Shown here piece by piece: positions 13,153 to 25,425 of a stretch of DNA of 64,000 bases. The stretch's first letter is position 1. Each line of letters begins with the position of its first letter. Where the stretch lies: NCBI GenBank assembly GCA_013397845.1, contig VZTG01007090.1, positions 144,233 to 208,232 of the forward strand, in the 5' to 3' direction. The notes beneath the pieces are model-generated. The model was given only the letters and a program-made list of their open reading frames with translations. It had not been told where the DNA came from and did not search any database. The DNA comes from Melanocharis versteri. Taxonomy: Eukaryota > Chordata > Aves > Passeriformes > Melanocharitidae. The position numbers were made by a program, and so were the translations under genes.

Positions 13153-15907
13153 CGGCAGAATGATCTTACTGAAAACCCTCCAAATTTCAGTGGAGCAACA
13201 ATCTCTTAATATTGTTTGAACACAAACCAGAGATTGAGTGTTCTGCAATAAGATCTCTGTCAGTGACACTAACAAAAATATTAAATTTCAGCAATATGCT
13301 GACTTTTTAAAAACAGACATCTGTTTGTATTTAGGTTCTTCATGCGACTATATTCAACAACAACGAAAGGATGAGAGCATTCCTTCCTCCAAGTCTCTCC
13401 AAAACTGGTAGGTGATGATCAAGCTGATTAAATTGAGAAATTAGCATTGGAGGAAATAAAATCCGGCAAATCAATCACGTAGTCCTTGTTCAGGGGAGAG
13501 GGCCCTACTGAAATTAAAGGGAAAAACCTGAGCTTCAAGTGATTGAAATCATTTGAGGTGAGTAAGGATTGCTGGATTTGGCACAGGATCTGCAAGAGAT
13601 CCTAGACTGTCCTCAATGCCTCTCCATCCTCATCTTCGGACACCTGCCTGGTCCCGGGGCTTCACCAAGGCGACTGTGTCTCACTGCAGTTTGGAACCAT
13701 GGAAAAGCAGCACCTTGTTAGAACTGAGAAAGTCTCATTTCACAGACTTCTGTGGGACCGACAGGAAATTTAAATCCCAAGGATGAAAGCGCTGAAGAAC
13801 CTCTCTGTGCTCTCCTCCACCCCAGCCCAACGAGCACCATCAGCTGAGGGATGTGGCTGCCACTCAAACCTCCATCCCTGGTGCTGCTGCTCTGCTGGCA
13901 CGGGAGCTACAGCCAAACACGCAACCAGAGCAGCTGGGCAACACTCCCACAGCCCCTGTCCTCTGCAGGCTAGTCCACTGCTTGGAATTCAGACCAGCCC
14001 ACTTTCAGTGAGCCCCACACCAAAGACAGCCAGAGTTCTCCAGTCAGATTTCTGCACTCCAGCCACAATTGCCACAGTCCTTGCCGAGTCATTGCCACCC
14101 ATCTGGACATCCATAGCTGGCAGAGAAAACTAGAAAGCCTCAACCTTGGGATGCTGGGATGTCACTGCTGTAACTCAGTTCAGTAGGTGATGGTATTTTT
14201 TTGTTCTAATGGAAGATTTTAAAGCATTTGATGTCACTAGAAATAGACAGGGCCAGTTTCCCAGCACAGTTCCAGCTCACACACAGGGCTGTTACAAGGA
14301 GAGCTTGAACCAGGAAATGAGACAGAGATGTGGACGGACACAGAGCATTAGATCTGCCTGGGAACAAAAGGAAAGTGTAAACATTGCCTGCTGTTCCCAT
14401 TAAGAAAAGGGTATTGGCTTCTGTATAGCTCCTGACCTCACTTCTCACACTTATTTCTGTGGAGATAAATACAGGACATTAAATTTTCATAATAATCTAT
14501 TATACATCGGAATTGTATGTTTTCACAATTATCAATACAACAATTCTTGAAAACAAACTAAATTAACACAGACAATTTGGTCTGAGTTACTCAAATAAAC
14601 TACTTCTGGAAATAACTAAGGTTTTAATCCACTTGAAATTTCAGGAAATTGAGAAAACCACAGAGAGATCTTATTTTCTTTGTTGTGTTATGCAAGTATC
14701 TGAAGGTTTGAAGTGTTTGAACAAAGAAACTGTTTCCGCAATTTCAAAGCAAGAGATATGAGTAAATTAGATTACAGTTCATAATCAACCCTATATATTA
14801 AATACATGCCAGAGCACAAAAGGAACTGAAGATGATGCATAACTGGGTACTTTTACTATAATTTTTCATTTATTGCTTTCCTAGATTACCATTTGAACAA
14901 GCTATGTATAATCAAACCCCACAGAAGTCTGTTCATACAGTATGTCTCTTTAAAGCCATATTTTCTTAAAGAAGTGGAAAGCCAAATACCATTGGCTTCC
15001 TTGGTTATATATGTACTAGGAATGCACATTTACAGTTAACTGGGTAATGCCCACTAATAACATGCTTTTTAAACAGAGCTAGAATCCACTTGCTGCCACT
15101 TAGGTAATATCATCAACACTTCCATAATCCTATTTTCTGGGATTTATGTTAATGATCTGCCAGATTTTGCTGTTGGCTGGCAGACACTGTACAAAGTTAA
15201 GCATACACACCCACACAAATGAACCATCAGCTCTCCCAGCCTGTACTCTCTACAGGATCACAGCCCCATACAATTCTCTCTCCCAAAGATGAACAAATCT
15301 GAGTACCATAAAAAATAATCTTCCACCATCAAAGCTAGAATGACAAAACTCCCACTGACTACCATGAAGTCAGTAGTAGGATCAACTGTGCTGTTTTTAT
15401 GCAACCCATGACTCCCATTATTGCATTTACTAAAGTTCAGAAAGTCTGCAGATTAAAGAAATATTTCCAGTCAGTCAGCCAGCAAGCCTGTGGACATTTT
15501 TTGAAACATTTGACAGTATGGGTGAGTCCCTATTTGGGAGTTCTGGTTTTTAATGGTAGTCTGTAGACCTCACATCTAGTTCCTGGGAGCAGTCAGCAGA
15601 AAATCCTGAAGTAGCACTGATTTATTTGCTGCTTCATTTTTAGGCTTTGATTCTGGAATTGTATTTATGCATACATATTTCTAGAACATTAACAGTCCCT
15701 CATTTATTTGGAATATTTACTTGACTAAAGGGAGGTACAGAGAGGGGCAATAAGAAACATTTGAATGGCACTTGGTTTTGCTGTAGGGATGCTGGAAGGC
15801 TCAGCTTTTTTCTCTTTTCTTGTTGGGAGATTACTGTAGAAATTGCAGAGAAGTGACCACAAGTGTTTGAGCTTGCTTTTTGCCTATTTCCATTTGCTGA
15901 AGCTCAC

Positions 15908-15955
15908 AGTGATCAAGCTGATTGTCCAAGGTCACCCAGAAGCAAATGGCCCCAA
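15908..15955 (-). mobile_element. Possible MIR-like SINE scrap
   Basis: GTGATCAAGCTGATTGTCCA and AGGTCACCCAGAAGCAAATG resemble the reverse complement of MIR around CCAAGGTCACACAGCAAGT. At fewer than 50 recognisable bases this could be chance. Confidence 0.3.
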
Positions 15956-16346
15956 TAAGGATGACAGCTCCAACTCCACTCTTCCCTGTTCCTGCAGTTC
16001 TTTATGCTGAATCACATGGCAAAGTTAAATCTTCCTCCCCAAAATCTTGCTCAATTTCTCCCCATTCTTCTGTTTTACATCACTTCATTGCTCTTCTAGA
16101 GCTTGCAAACAATATGTGACTCAGTGACCTTTTTTTCTTCTATTGTATTTCTCAATAAGAAGAATTACTGCATAATTAACAATTTTGAGTATTTATTTCA
16201 TTTCTTTTCTTTAAGAGCTGTCCCTTTGCAACAGCCTTTGAAATCCTGTGAATGAACCACTTTTCTCTACCAGTCGATTTCTTTTGAAAAACACAAGCTT
16301 TTCCTGCAATGAATTTATTTTGTTTCTCTATTTGTGACTAGTTTAA

Positions 16347-16400
16347 TCTGGACTTCATGATCTTAAGGATCTTTTTCAACCTAAATGTTTCTATGATTGT
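16347..16400 (+). mobile_element. CR1 LINE 3' tail fragment
   Basis: The landmarks TGATCTTAAGGATCTTTTTC, CAACCTAAATG and TTCTATGATTGT correspond to the CR1 3' terminus with its characteristic TTCTATGAT repeat. Only about 55 bp is recognisable, so the insertion is severely truncated. It is antisense to THSD4. Confidence 0.75.
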
Positions 16401-19400
16401 AGAAGACTCAGCTAGGATTAGCAGTCAACTTCTACACCAAAAAGAACAGAGGCTCTAAACTGTGCTTAAAATTTACCTGTTTTATCTGGCCCTTGGAAAG
16501 ACATCTATATTGAAAGACTTCAAGCACTCAGGGACAAGATCAGCATCCCACAAAATGGTTACTGCTTGCAGCTCACATTCTTAGACTGTGAGCCCATCAT
16601 CACTTGTATGTAGGTCACCGGTTTCACAGAAGTTTCCACTCCTCTATATGAACTGATTCCTTTAAAGAAGGGTGCACATGGAAATGGGTGCACGTGGACA
16701 CGTACAGGACCCCAACAATAAACTAAAGGTAGCAGAGAGCAAACCTCACGACAAATGACAACTTAGCATAAATATACAACAGCTTTAGAAGTAAATTACT
16801 CCTGATCTGGCCTGTATACATGGGTAATCTAGCAATTCAGAAAGCACTTCCAGCCCACTCGAAATGTTTCCAAATTCAGAATAAGTGAGGCAACTCTTGG
16901 AAGAAGCAGCAAGGAGCAATTCACATCTTTCTATGAGGTAAACTCATCATTTCAACTGGTGATTTATTAGAAGTATTAAAGGCAAGCTATTAAAATCTCC
17001 ACTCTCTGGATCTAAGACAAGATCATATTCAGTGGATATTCCACATGCTCAAGAACTTAAATGTATATAACCATCTATATATTATCAGAATTCCTGATAA
17101 CAGTAATCATACCAACATGAAGTGAAGGGTTAAAAAGATCAAACAGGACAGCACATACAGCATTACCTTTTTCTTTTTGTTACTCTTGGGAAACAAAAAA
17201 TACCACTCTCTCCATCCTTCAAGATACTGATAGCTCATATTTCTCTTACATTCAAAAGAACGGACAAGACTTCCCTTGTCTTAAGAACCAGAGACAAAGG
17301 AAATATTTATATGTATGTGGGAAATACTTAGTGGTGCTTCACAAAACAACTTTGAGAAATCACAGGTGCAAGGTCGACTACACTGCTGAGCTCTCACTTC
17401 CCAAGGCTTCCCACCCTGAAGACAGAATAAGGGATAAACCATCATGAAATACAGAGCTTGATGCAGCTCATACAGAACCTACACTGAGCCTCCTCCCACA
17501 AGGACTAGCTCAGGTCCTCAGTGGGATGAAGGACATTTCCTTCCCTCTAAAGCCTCTCTGGTTTATTTCCACAGGGCACAGGATGCAATCCAGGTGTCTG
17601 CTTAAACTGTACTGCAGCACTGGCACGGTGAGCTGACCTTGTGCCTCCCTCTGCTTTCACCAGGCAGCCTCCTAAAGTCAGAGCAACTTTTTTATATTCG
17701 AAATACATCCATGTTCTGCATACAAGGTGTCTGTGAAAAGAATGATCAGCTTCCTCTGCTCCCTTGTGCCCCCACGCTTGGCTCCTCTTTTTCTGCAGGG
17801 TCTTACCAGAAACTGACCTTCCAGCCCAAACGTGCAGCTGCAAGATCCAGGAACACATTTAATTCCTTCTTTTCCATGAGTTCCAATGTATGATATAAGA
17901 AAGCACAGCCCTACAAGCCTACATCTGCAGGCGGTAGCATATGCTGCCCTCCCAAGGAAAAAGGCAGAGGGATCAATTATCAAGACATGACTGGGAGGGA
18001 GCCAAATTATTCCTACCTAAGGAGGAGTGAACCTACAGGGAGCCTCTTGATTCCTCTGGTAGACCACAGAGCAAGTCTCATGTCCAAGTAATAAATTAAG
18101 CTCTGCAGAAGAGGGGTTGCTTCAGACTCTGGGCGTGGTGTCAACTCCTTCTGGGTTAGGGAGAAGGGCCAACAGTCTCCACCAGTCTCAGAAACCAGAA
18201 GTGCTAAATACTTTGATTTAAAAACACTAATAATGAAACATATAAACCTTTTGAAACAAAAGCTCCAGGTCTTACTTGCTGACACAACACAGTTTCCTCC
18301 AAATGCTTGAAACAGTTACCAGTGCTCTTTGGAAGTAACCCACTTATTTTAAAAAAATAAATAAAAATTCTAACTTGATAACTTCTAATGATAAGTTCCC
18401 TATACCTTCATATATATGGAAATACTTGAATTATGTGGCACATCACTGCTTTCATTAATACATAGATTTTGATAAACACTGGTATCAAACGCATTTTGGA
18501 TGCACAAGCTGAAGAGCAGATTTTCACCCTTAATACTAAGAGAAAATTATAAACTCCAGTCTATAAATTGCTAATGAAATAATCAACTCAACATGGAAAG
18601 TACTAAACATTCCAGTAACAAGGTAGGAATTTTCTATAAAATGCCCTGTTCACTTTGAAAAGTTATAACGCCTGAAATCTGGGGATGCTAAAAACAATCT
18701 CAAGAGTCTTCTTGTTTTCTGAAGAATTATTTTCCTGCAAATGACATCCGGGCCACTTAACGCAGCAGTGCTGTAAGGATCAGAGGGAGCTGACGCCTCT
18801 CAGTAAGCAGCAGAGCACAGATGCCACCAGGCTGAGGCGGCCACGCGAGCGCGGCACAGAGGCAGCCGAAAGCCCCAGCTGCAGCAGGGCCACAGCACTC
18901 ACCTGCTCCCCAGAGCACGGAGCCTGCTCAGGCAGAAGAATCAAGATATTTTATGTCAACAACGTGACTCGGTCAGACTCTCACAGAGCGAGGAATTTCC
19001 ACTGGAAAGTGTGTGCAGAGAGACCCTCCCTGTTCTACTGAAGCCACATGAACTCAGACCGTCTGTAGACGTCTGTGACTTGCACATCACCTGTGGCTGG
19101 TTTATTAACATATTGTGATACTGGCCACAACTCTGGACAGCATATAACCACATGCTAGACTATTTTGTAGTTATTACTATTAAACATTTGTTTACATTTA
19201 AATAGCTGATTTAATTTCTGAGTTGGGATGAGGGTTTATTACAGGGCATTTGTAATGACCAATTTCATTCTAGACAAAGCAAATGATGCTTTTTAGAAGT
19301 ATGTGAAACACTACCCAAATACTGCTGTGCCAAACAAGCTAAAAAGTCTCAGGAGAAAGAACAATGAAAATTATCTTGCTATTATCTATCATGTGAATTA

Positions 19401-20823
19401 AGCTTTGTCACATTTGGTGCTTTGTCTTGATGAGTTCCAACAGCATGACAATAGGCACAAGTCCAATCTGAATAGTAAAGGGTTTTGTTACTGTACTTTG
19501 ATAACTTTGATTTTTTATTTTTTAAGAGTCTGATCCTGATGCTATTTCATTCATTACTATGAGTTTTACACTTTGATGGAAGCAGTTGGATCCTAAGCGA
19601 GTTTATACAGGAAACAGAAGATCCTTTTATGACTGAAAAAAATGTATAACAATGCATACATTGTAAAAATGTATAACATATAGCAAATACTATCGGGTTG
19701 TACGGGGCCCAGAAGGAGAGATCAGCACCTTTCCAGCTGACTGAAAGAGTAACAAAGTGTTTCTGCTTCCTTCGTTTTCTAGCAAACAGGGGGTTTTTTA
19801 AGTTTTTTGGGAGATACTGACAGAAGTTTTCACACCTGTGTGATTGGTTTGGGATGGTCTCTGCTTTGCACAGCCTCTTTCAGTTTGGGCTTGGGGAAAA
19901 TGAGGAATCCTGTGCTGAACTAAGCAGCCTTCTCAGCCCTCACCTGCTGGGTGGCTCCTAATGGAAACATGCCCTGGTTAAGGATTCACCACAGTTAGGG
20001 TAGATTCTAACTCAATTAGGTCTTTATTACTGACACATCTTTCCTCACATGTGTCTGACAACTGACTGCTCCTGCATTAACCTTTTGGATATAAGAAAAT
20101 TTTAGGAGTAGCCCTTGACAAAGATGAATGAAAGCCCTGCCACTGGATTCAAGGCTGCATGAAACTATTTCAGTTTCAGGTTTTGGAAGAAGTATGAATC
20201 TCATTTTACACTAATGAAATAGACTGGCACATGAGACCACACAAAACAGCTTCCACATTTGCATTACAAGCTCACCTTCTGGCTTTTGGTTTTGTACATC
20301 CAGGTCCATTCCATCCAAAATTACTGTGGGTGCTAAAAAGCCACACAAATCTACAGTAAATCTAAATGAAAATTTTCCTGATGTCCCTGAGACTGGAAAC
20401 ACCAACTTTCACATATGCTGTCTCTGGGAACTGCACAATTACATCAATTGACATTTCTAAGTTCTCTCTTGAAAACATCCTGAGGCTTTGAATGGGCAGT
20501 TTGGAACCCCACTGGACCTCTAAATGGCTGGGCAATAGTTTTAAAATATGTATTTGCCCAATGGAGTATTAAAGTGTTTAGTGGTAATACATACTTGCTA
20601 CTCAGGCATGCACCAGTAATAAGGTTTCTAATGAAAACATCTTTAACAAGTAATTTTGTTGTTAGGGTACAGGAGCTATTTCTCAAGCACTCAGCTATAT
20701 CAGTTTTATTTGCAAAGTATCAGCCTTAAGAGTTTACTCACCTCTCTTGTTCAAAATAAGCTATGTTTTTAATTCTAGAGTATGCAACAGACCTGTTATT
20801 GCACGAATCTGCTATTTTGGAAC

Positions 20824-20931
20824 CCAACTGGACATGGTCTTGGGCAGATTGCTGAAGGTGACCCCAAATGAGCTGGGGAGTTGATCCAGCCCATCTCCAG
20901 AGGTCCCTTCTGATGTCAGCTGTTCTGTGAC
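20824..20931 (+). mobile_element. CR1 LINE 3' fragment, diverged
   Basis: The phrases CTTGGGCAGATTGCTGAAGG, GAGCTGGGGAGTTGATCC and CATCTCCAGAGGTCCCTTC, followed by TGTTCTGTGA, follow the order of a CR1 3' end. Substitutions are scattered through it, so it is an old copy. It is antisense to THSD4. Confidence 0.85.
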
Positions 20932-23900
20932 TTACAACTGCAGCTCATGCTTTCTCTCAGATTTCCCCTGATGAGTAGGAGAAGCTTACTCTTTGTATCC
21001 AAAAACCACCACCTTGCCCTGAGATCTTGCCAAAACCTCTCATTCATATTGTACTTATGCATAAATACACATAGCAATTAATCACATCTTCATACCACAG
21101 GATCTCAGTAATTTGTGATCATTCTATGCAATGTAGCACAGAATACTAAACAACAAAACAGTCAAACTTCCATTTTTCATTTAAGTGGCTCAAACTAGGC
21201 AATAAAATTAATTCTAATGTTTCTGAAACCACACGAGACTGACGGATGAACCTGCATTCACAGTTCGTCCAGACAGTAAGTCAGAAACATCTCTGCTGGG
21301 TATCATGTATGTTCTAACTCCTATGGATTTTATCACCAATGCCTTTCTGTACCAGAAACAGCCAGCAGTGCTCTCCTAGCTGTTTGGACTTTACCTTAAA
21401 CATCACAATATTTGGTATTTTTCTTTAAACTACAGACAAAAATAGAACAACCTCTAGGTCCAATTTTTAAAGACTTCTTAATTTTCCTGTGTACAGAGAC
21501 AATGTTTTTTAAAAGTAACTCTATTAAAGGACAAAATTTAGTTAGTGAACAAAAATCCCTCCCCAAAACACAATCTTTGAGGCTTGATCATTTCAGTGCA
21601 GTGTTCATGTTTTTCAAGGCTTTAGTTCGACTGTGTGTAAGGCAACTAACCACATGCTGGAAGGTGGTACGAAAGAAGCCTGAAGAAAAAACTGACCCTA
21701 GAAAAAGAAAAGGAACACAGTTTTTGTTCTGACAAGAAATTCTTCCCTTTTCCTTGCTGTAGTACACAGAGCAGGTTCTACAGGACATGCATGGACACAT
21801 ACCCTAAATACTTGGCATACCTTCCCCACCCTTCAGCAGGAAGGCAGCTCTCCAACTCGTGAGCTCATGCAAAGCCACACAGTTCTAATTCCTAACGCGC
21901 TCTGGATAAGGAGCAGAGCACCACAGCTCAGGATGCTGCATTTCCCCTCAAGCACCTGCACACTCCCACATCCAGGCTGTCCCCCAGCAGGGCTCACACA
22001 GACACATCTCCATCCTGTTCCTGAAACCTTCTACCCAGCAGTTCACCTAAGATTATTTCAATGGATTCTTACTAATTGTATTCAATTTATAGATTCAGCT
22101 TGTCAATTAAAAATTATTTTATGTGTGTTACTTTTTTTTAATTGCTGAGTGTCTGTTCATCCCTATAAACATATGAGCACTTGTAAGCAACAAGTCCGTT
22201 CTCTTCCTGTTTTCTTCTACCAACAGATAAAGTTCATTGGTCTGTCTTCAATTATTTTTTCTTTTTCAAAAAAACCTGATTTTCCATTTATATTTATAAG
22301 GAGATAAATGGTGTCATTTTCCCACATACTTACAGTTCTAGAGGAAAAAAATTTAATGTGTGTTGTGTAACTTTAGGCCAAACTAAACTCTGAAATCAGT
22401 CTCAGAATCCTGATTTATCTCTTATGACCTTTAGGACAAAGAAGGCTGCAATCGACTTAGTGGGCTCCACATAAGGCACAGAGGAGACAATATCTTTCCT
22501 TCATAAGGGGAGAAACACATTATTTGTGTATCTGTCAGCAACAAAATCAGGCATCTTCTCAGTTCTGAGGACTTTCTTTACAGTAGGTAAATCCACTGAA
22601 TCTAGGAACTGCAACTGACTTGCATCTGTAACAACAAAATCAGCAACTCTACTGGTGAACTCACCTTCCATTCACATGTCCCTCAGTCATCCTTTCTTGC
22701 ACACTGAGTTTCGTTGTTTCACAAGAGTTGACCGTTCTTTTGGGCTTTCCCGGGGTGCAGACCATGAGCCAGCAGTACAAGCACAAAGGCTTTCACATAA
22801 CCCACAACATTTCCCTACCCTTCAATTAAATATATTTGAAAATACATTGTTATAGAATTCAAGAAAATTTCAAATTCAAATGTTTTTAATAAGATTTGTT
22901 ATAATACATATCTTTTTCTTTCCTTTTCTCTGAGCTAGACGAAACTTCATTAAATAACTTAAATATATCAGCATCCCTGTTTTTTCCTTTTTACCAGAGA
23001 AGTAACAGACTAAGCCTGGCCACCTTAGCTCTGTGCTTCTCTTGCATGCAGACAGGCTTTCTGTACCAGCCCAGCACTTTTTTTTTTTTCCTAATTGCAT
23101 GTGACTCTCTATCCCTGTCAGCAGAAAAAGGCCAACTGTGTGCATGCAGAAGTTGGAATTTCAGCAGTGATCCCTCCCACAGTGACCAAAAGCATCACTC
23201 TGGATCATCTCCCAGCAGCTCCTTTGCTGTGTTTGCAGCTGCTGCTGGAACTGCCATTCCCACAGCACATCTCGGCCACAGAGGAGCAGCACCTTCACTG
23301 GACACTGGCCAGAGCAGGAGCTGGGGCTTGGCAGCTCAGCCAGATGCCAACGGAGCTCCACGTTCTCCAGAAATCCAATTTTACACTGACCTAGTGAAAT
23401 TGGGATTTCTCAAACACCCCACGAACATTTTCAAATGCTAATAAAGACAAAAAATGTATCTACATTATAATTTTAGTTTGGACAAGGAATTTGCTTTTGA
23501 TGCAAAACTCCTTCCAAAATCCCTACCGACCATTGTTAGCTCATACTGCCAAGCAATCCCTAAGCATGCAAATAGGATTTCTGCCAGATAACAAACATTA
23601 ATCTGGAAGACACTCTCCTTCTGATAAATTCCATTTAGTTCAGGGGATCAGACCACAGCTGACCTAGAGAACAATATCCCAAAATGCATGCACTGTAAAT
23701 ATGGGTCCTCAACATTGCCTGTTTTCTATACAAAAATTCATGCTCCCAGTGCATGCAAACAAAGCCAACATCATTATAGTATTGCTTTATGCAGAAATTA
23801 TGCTGTGTTAAAATGATGAACACAGCCCTACATTAAACTTTTTAGTATGTTTCTTGGACTTTTTAAAACAGACATAAGAAAACAGGAAATTCCCATCACA

Positions 23901-24165
23901 GTTTGAATTAATAATTTTTAAAATTCAGAACTAACCCATCTTCAAACAATACTTAACTTTACAAATTGGAATCTTTGTTCTACAGAAACTTTTATATACA
24001 TCTAAATAACATTAGTTTAAAATATATACATTCATATTTTACAGATGACATGTTCTTGTCAGATAAGGCCTGATTTCTATTGATCATGAGAAACAAAGTC
24101 AAATGAAATAATAGTTGAAAAACTTTTGCTCAGATATTTTATGCAATAGATAATCACATAATCAC

Positions 24166-24230
24166 TTGGATGATTAGATGGACTCAATGATCTCAAAGGT
24201 CTTTTCCAACCTACTTGATTCTGTGATTCT
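24166..24230 (+). mobile_element. CR1 LINE 3' tail fragment
   Basis: The sequence reads ATGATCTCAAAGGTCTTTTC, then CAACCTACTTGATTCTGTGA and TTCTG, a clear CR1 3' terminus with the terminal repeat preserved. About 65 bp is recognisable. It is antisense to THSD4. Confidence 0.85.
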
Positions 24231-25320
24231 GCAAAAGTTGAAAGACCCAAAACATTTGCATCCCTAGGATAAGTATTTTCCAAGCCACAGAAATCTCAAT
24301 CTATGAAGTTAAAATAATATTAACACTTTTTTTTTTAATGACTTCCTATGTCCCAAAATACCTTGGTGACCTGCCCTTTCAGTGCCTTATTTGTACCAGC
24401 CCTGGGATGGGATGTGTAATGTTTGGGAAGGTCACCGTACTGCAGAATAGCTTCATATGTTACGAGCTGATTAAACACACAGGCTGTGTCACACGAACCG
24501 TGGCCAAAGCCCAGTAAGGTACAGTAATGCAATTACTGCTTTTACTGAAGTCTCACTGTGTGGGATGTAAGTGCAGGGACCTCTTGGGAGGCAGACTTCC
24601 ACAAAAAAGATTACCATGAATAACCCTAAAAAAAGGTCTTTTAGGAAACAACATATTACTTATTTGTCCCCATGCCAACTCTGTCTCAAAAACTGACAAG
24701 AGGCAATAGTCTCAGAAGCAACGGGCCTGATTACAATTCACAGAAAAAGAAACACAGAAGAATGAGTTCACAGCCAAACAGGAAGATTAATAAAGTATCC
24801 CTTTGATAATAGCAGAACATGCCTATAATATCCATGTTTTCACAACCACTTGAATCTTATCTCAAGAGATCCAATATCCCAGGCAGTAGAAAAATCCTTT
24901 TGAAACTTGGATTTGTTCTTACCAGCACAGTCTTTTCTTCTTTGAAAACTTAACACCTGCTTTCCAATCTCTATTTGCAATTCAGACCCCTGTCCTGCGT
25001 GGTTCTGCTTTAACAGAGAGCGGAGGGCTCGCCTCTGGCATGTACAAGAGTATCAATCTTGCTAATATGATTAGAAGCAGCTGTGAAGACAAATGTATAC
25101 AGATTTTAAGCTGTCTGTGGTGTAGGTGCATATGCCCGTTGCCAACATACACAAATCCTCAGGCCATCGTATTTTCCCTGCAGTTGATGCCCGTGCTAAC
25201 TAGATATAGAACACATGCTGCTTTCTCTTGGCCTTCCAAATTCAATATCCAGCAGTAACTGTGACCAATAGCCAACATAAACAGGTGGTCTGATCAGAAA
25301 AATTTCCACTTTCATGTGAA

Positions 25321-25425
25321 TGCAATAAATATTTCAATAAGCACTTATGCAATAAATATTTATTGAAATGTCAGGCTAAATTATCGCAAATTGCAATAAT
25401 TTATTGAATAATTCAATAATTTAAA
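25321..25425. repeat. AT-rich repeated and palindromic cluster
   Basis: TGCAATAAATATTT occurs at 25321-25334 and again at 25348-25361. ATTTCAATAA (25331-25340) is the exact inverse complement of TTATTGAAAT (25360-25369), forming a 10-bp stem. Further TTGAATAATTCAA-type near-palindromes follow to about 25425. It could be a decayed inverted-repeat element or simple AT-rich evolution. Confidence 0.6.

Noticed and set aside
13783..14133. 116-codon plus-strand frame
   Set aside because: It has no recognisable domain, an irregular Ser/Pro/Ala-rich composition and no splice context.
17575..17638. Exon-like plus-strand segment between a pyrimidine-rich CACAG and ACG|GTGAGC
   Set aside because: It is only about 60 nt, encodes no known domain and has no neighbouring exon on that strand.
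17808..17983. Minus-strand frame MIIDPSAFFLG... reaching a GTAAGA donor
   Set aside because: I considered it as an alternative THSD4 first exon, but it exits in phase 0 while the following THSD4 exon needs phase 1.
18730..18880. Small cluster of CpGs (GGCGGCCACGCGAGCGCGGC region)
   Set aside because: It holds only about nine CpGs over a short span and has no exon or splice context; too weak to call an island.
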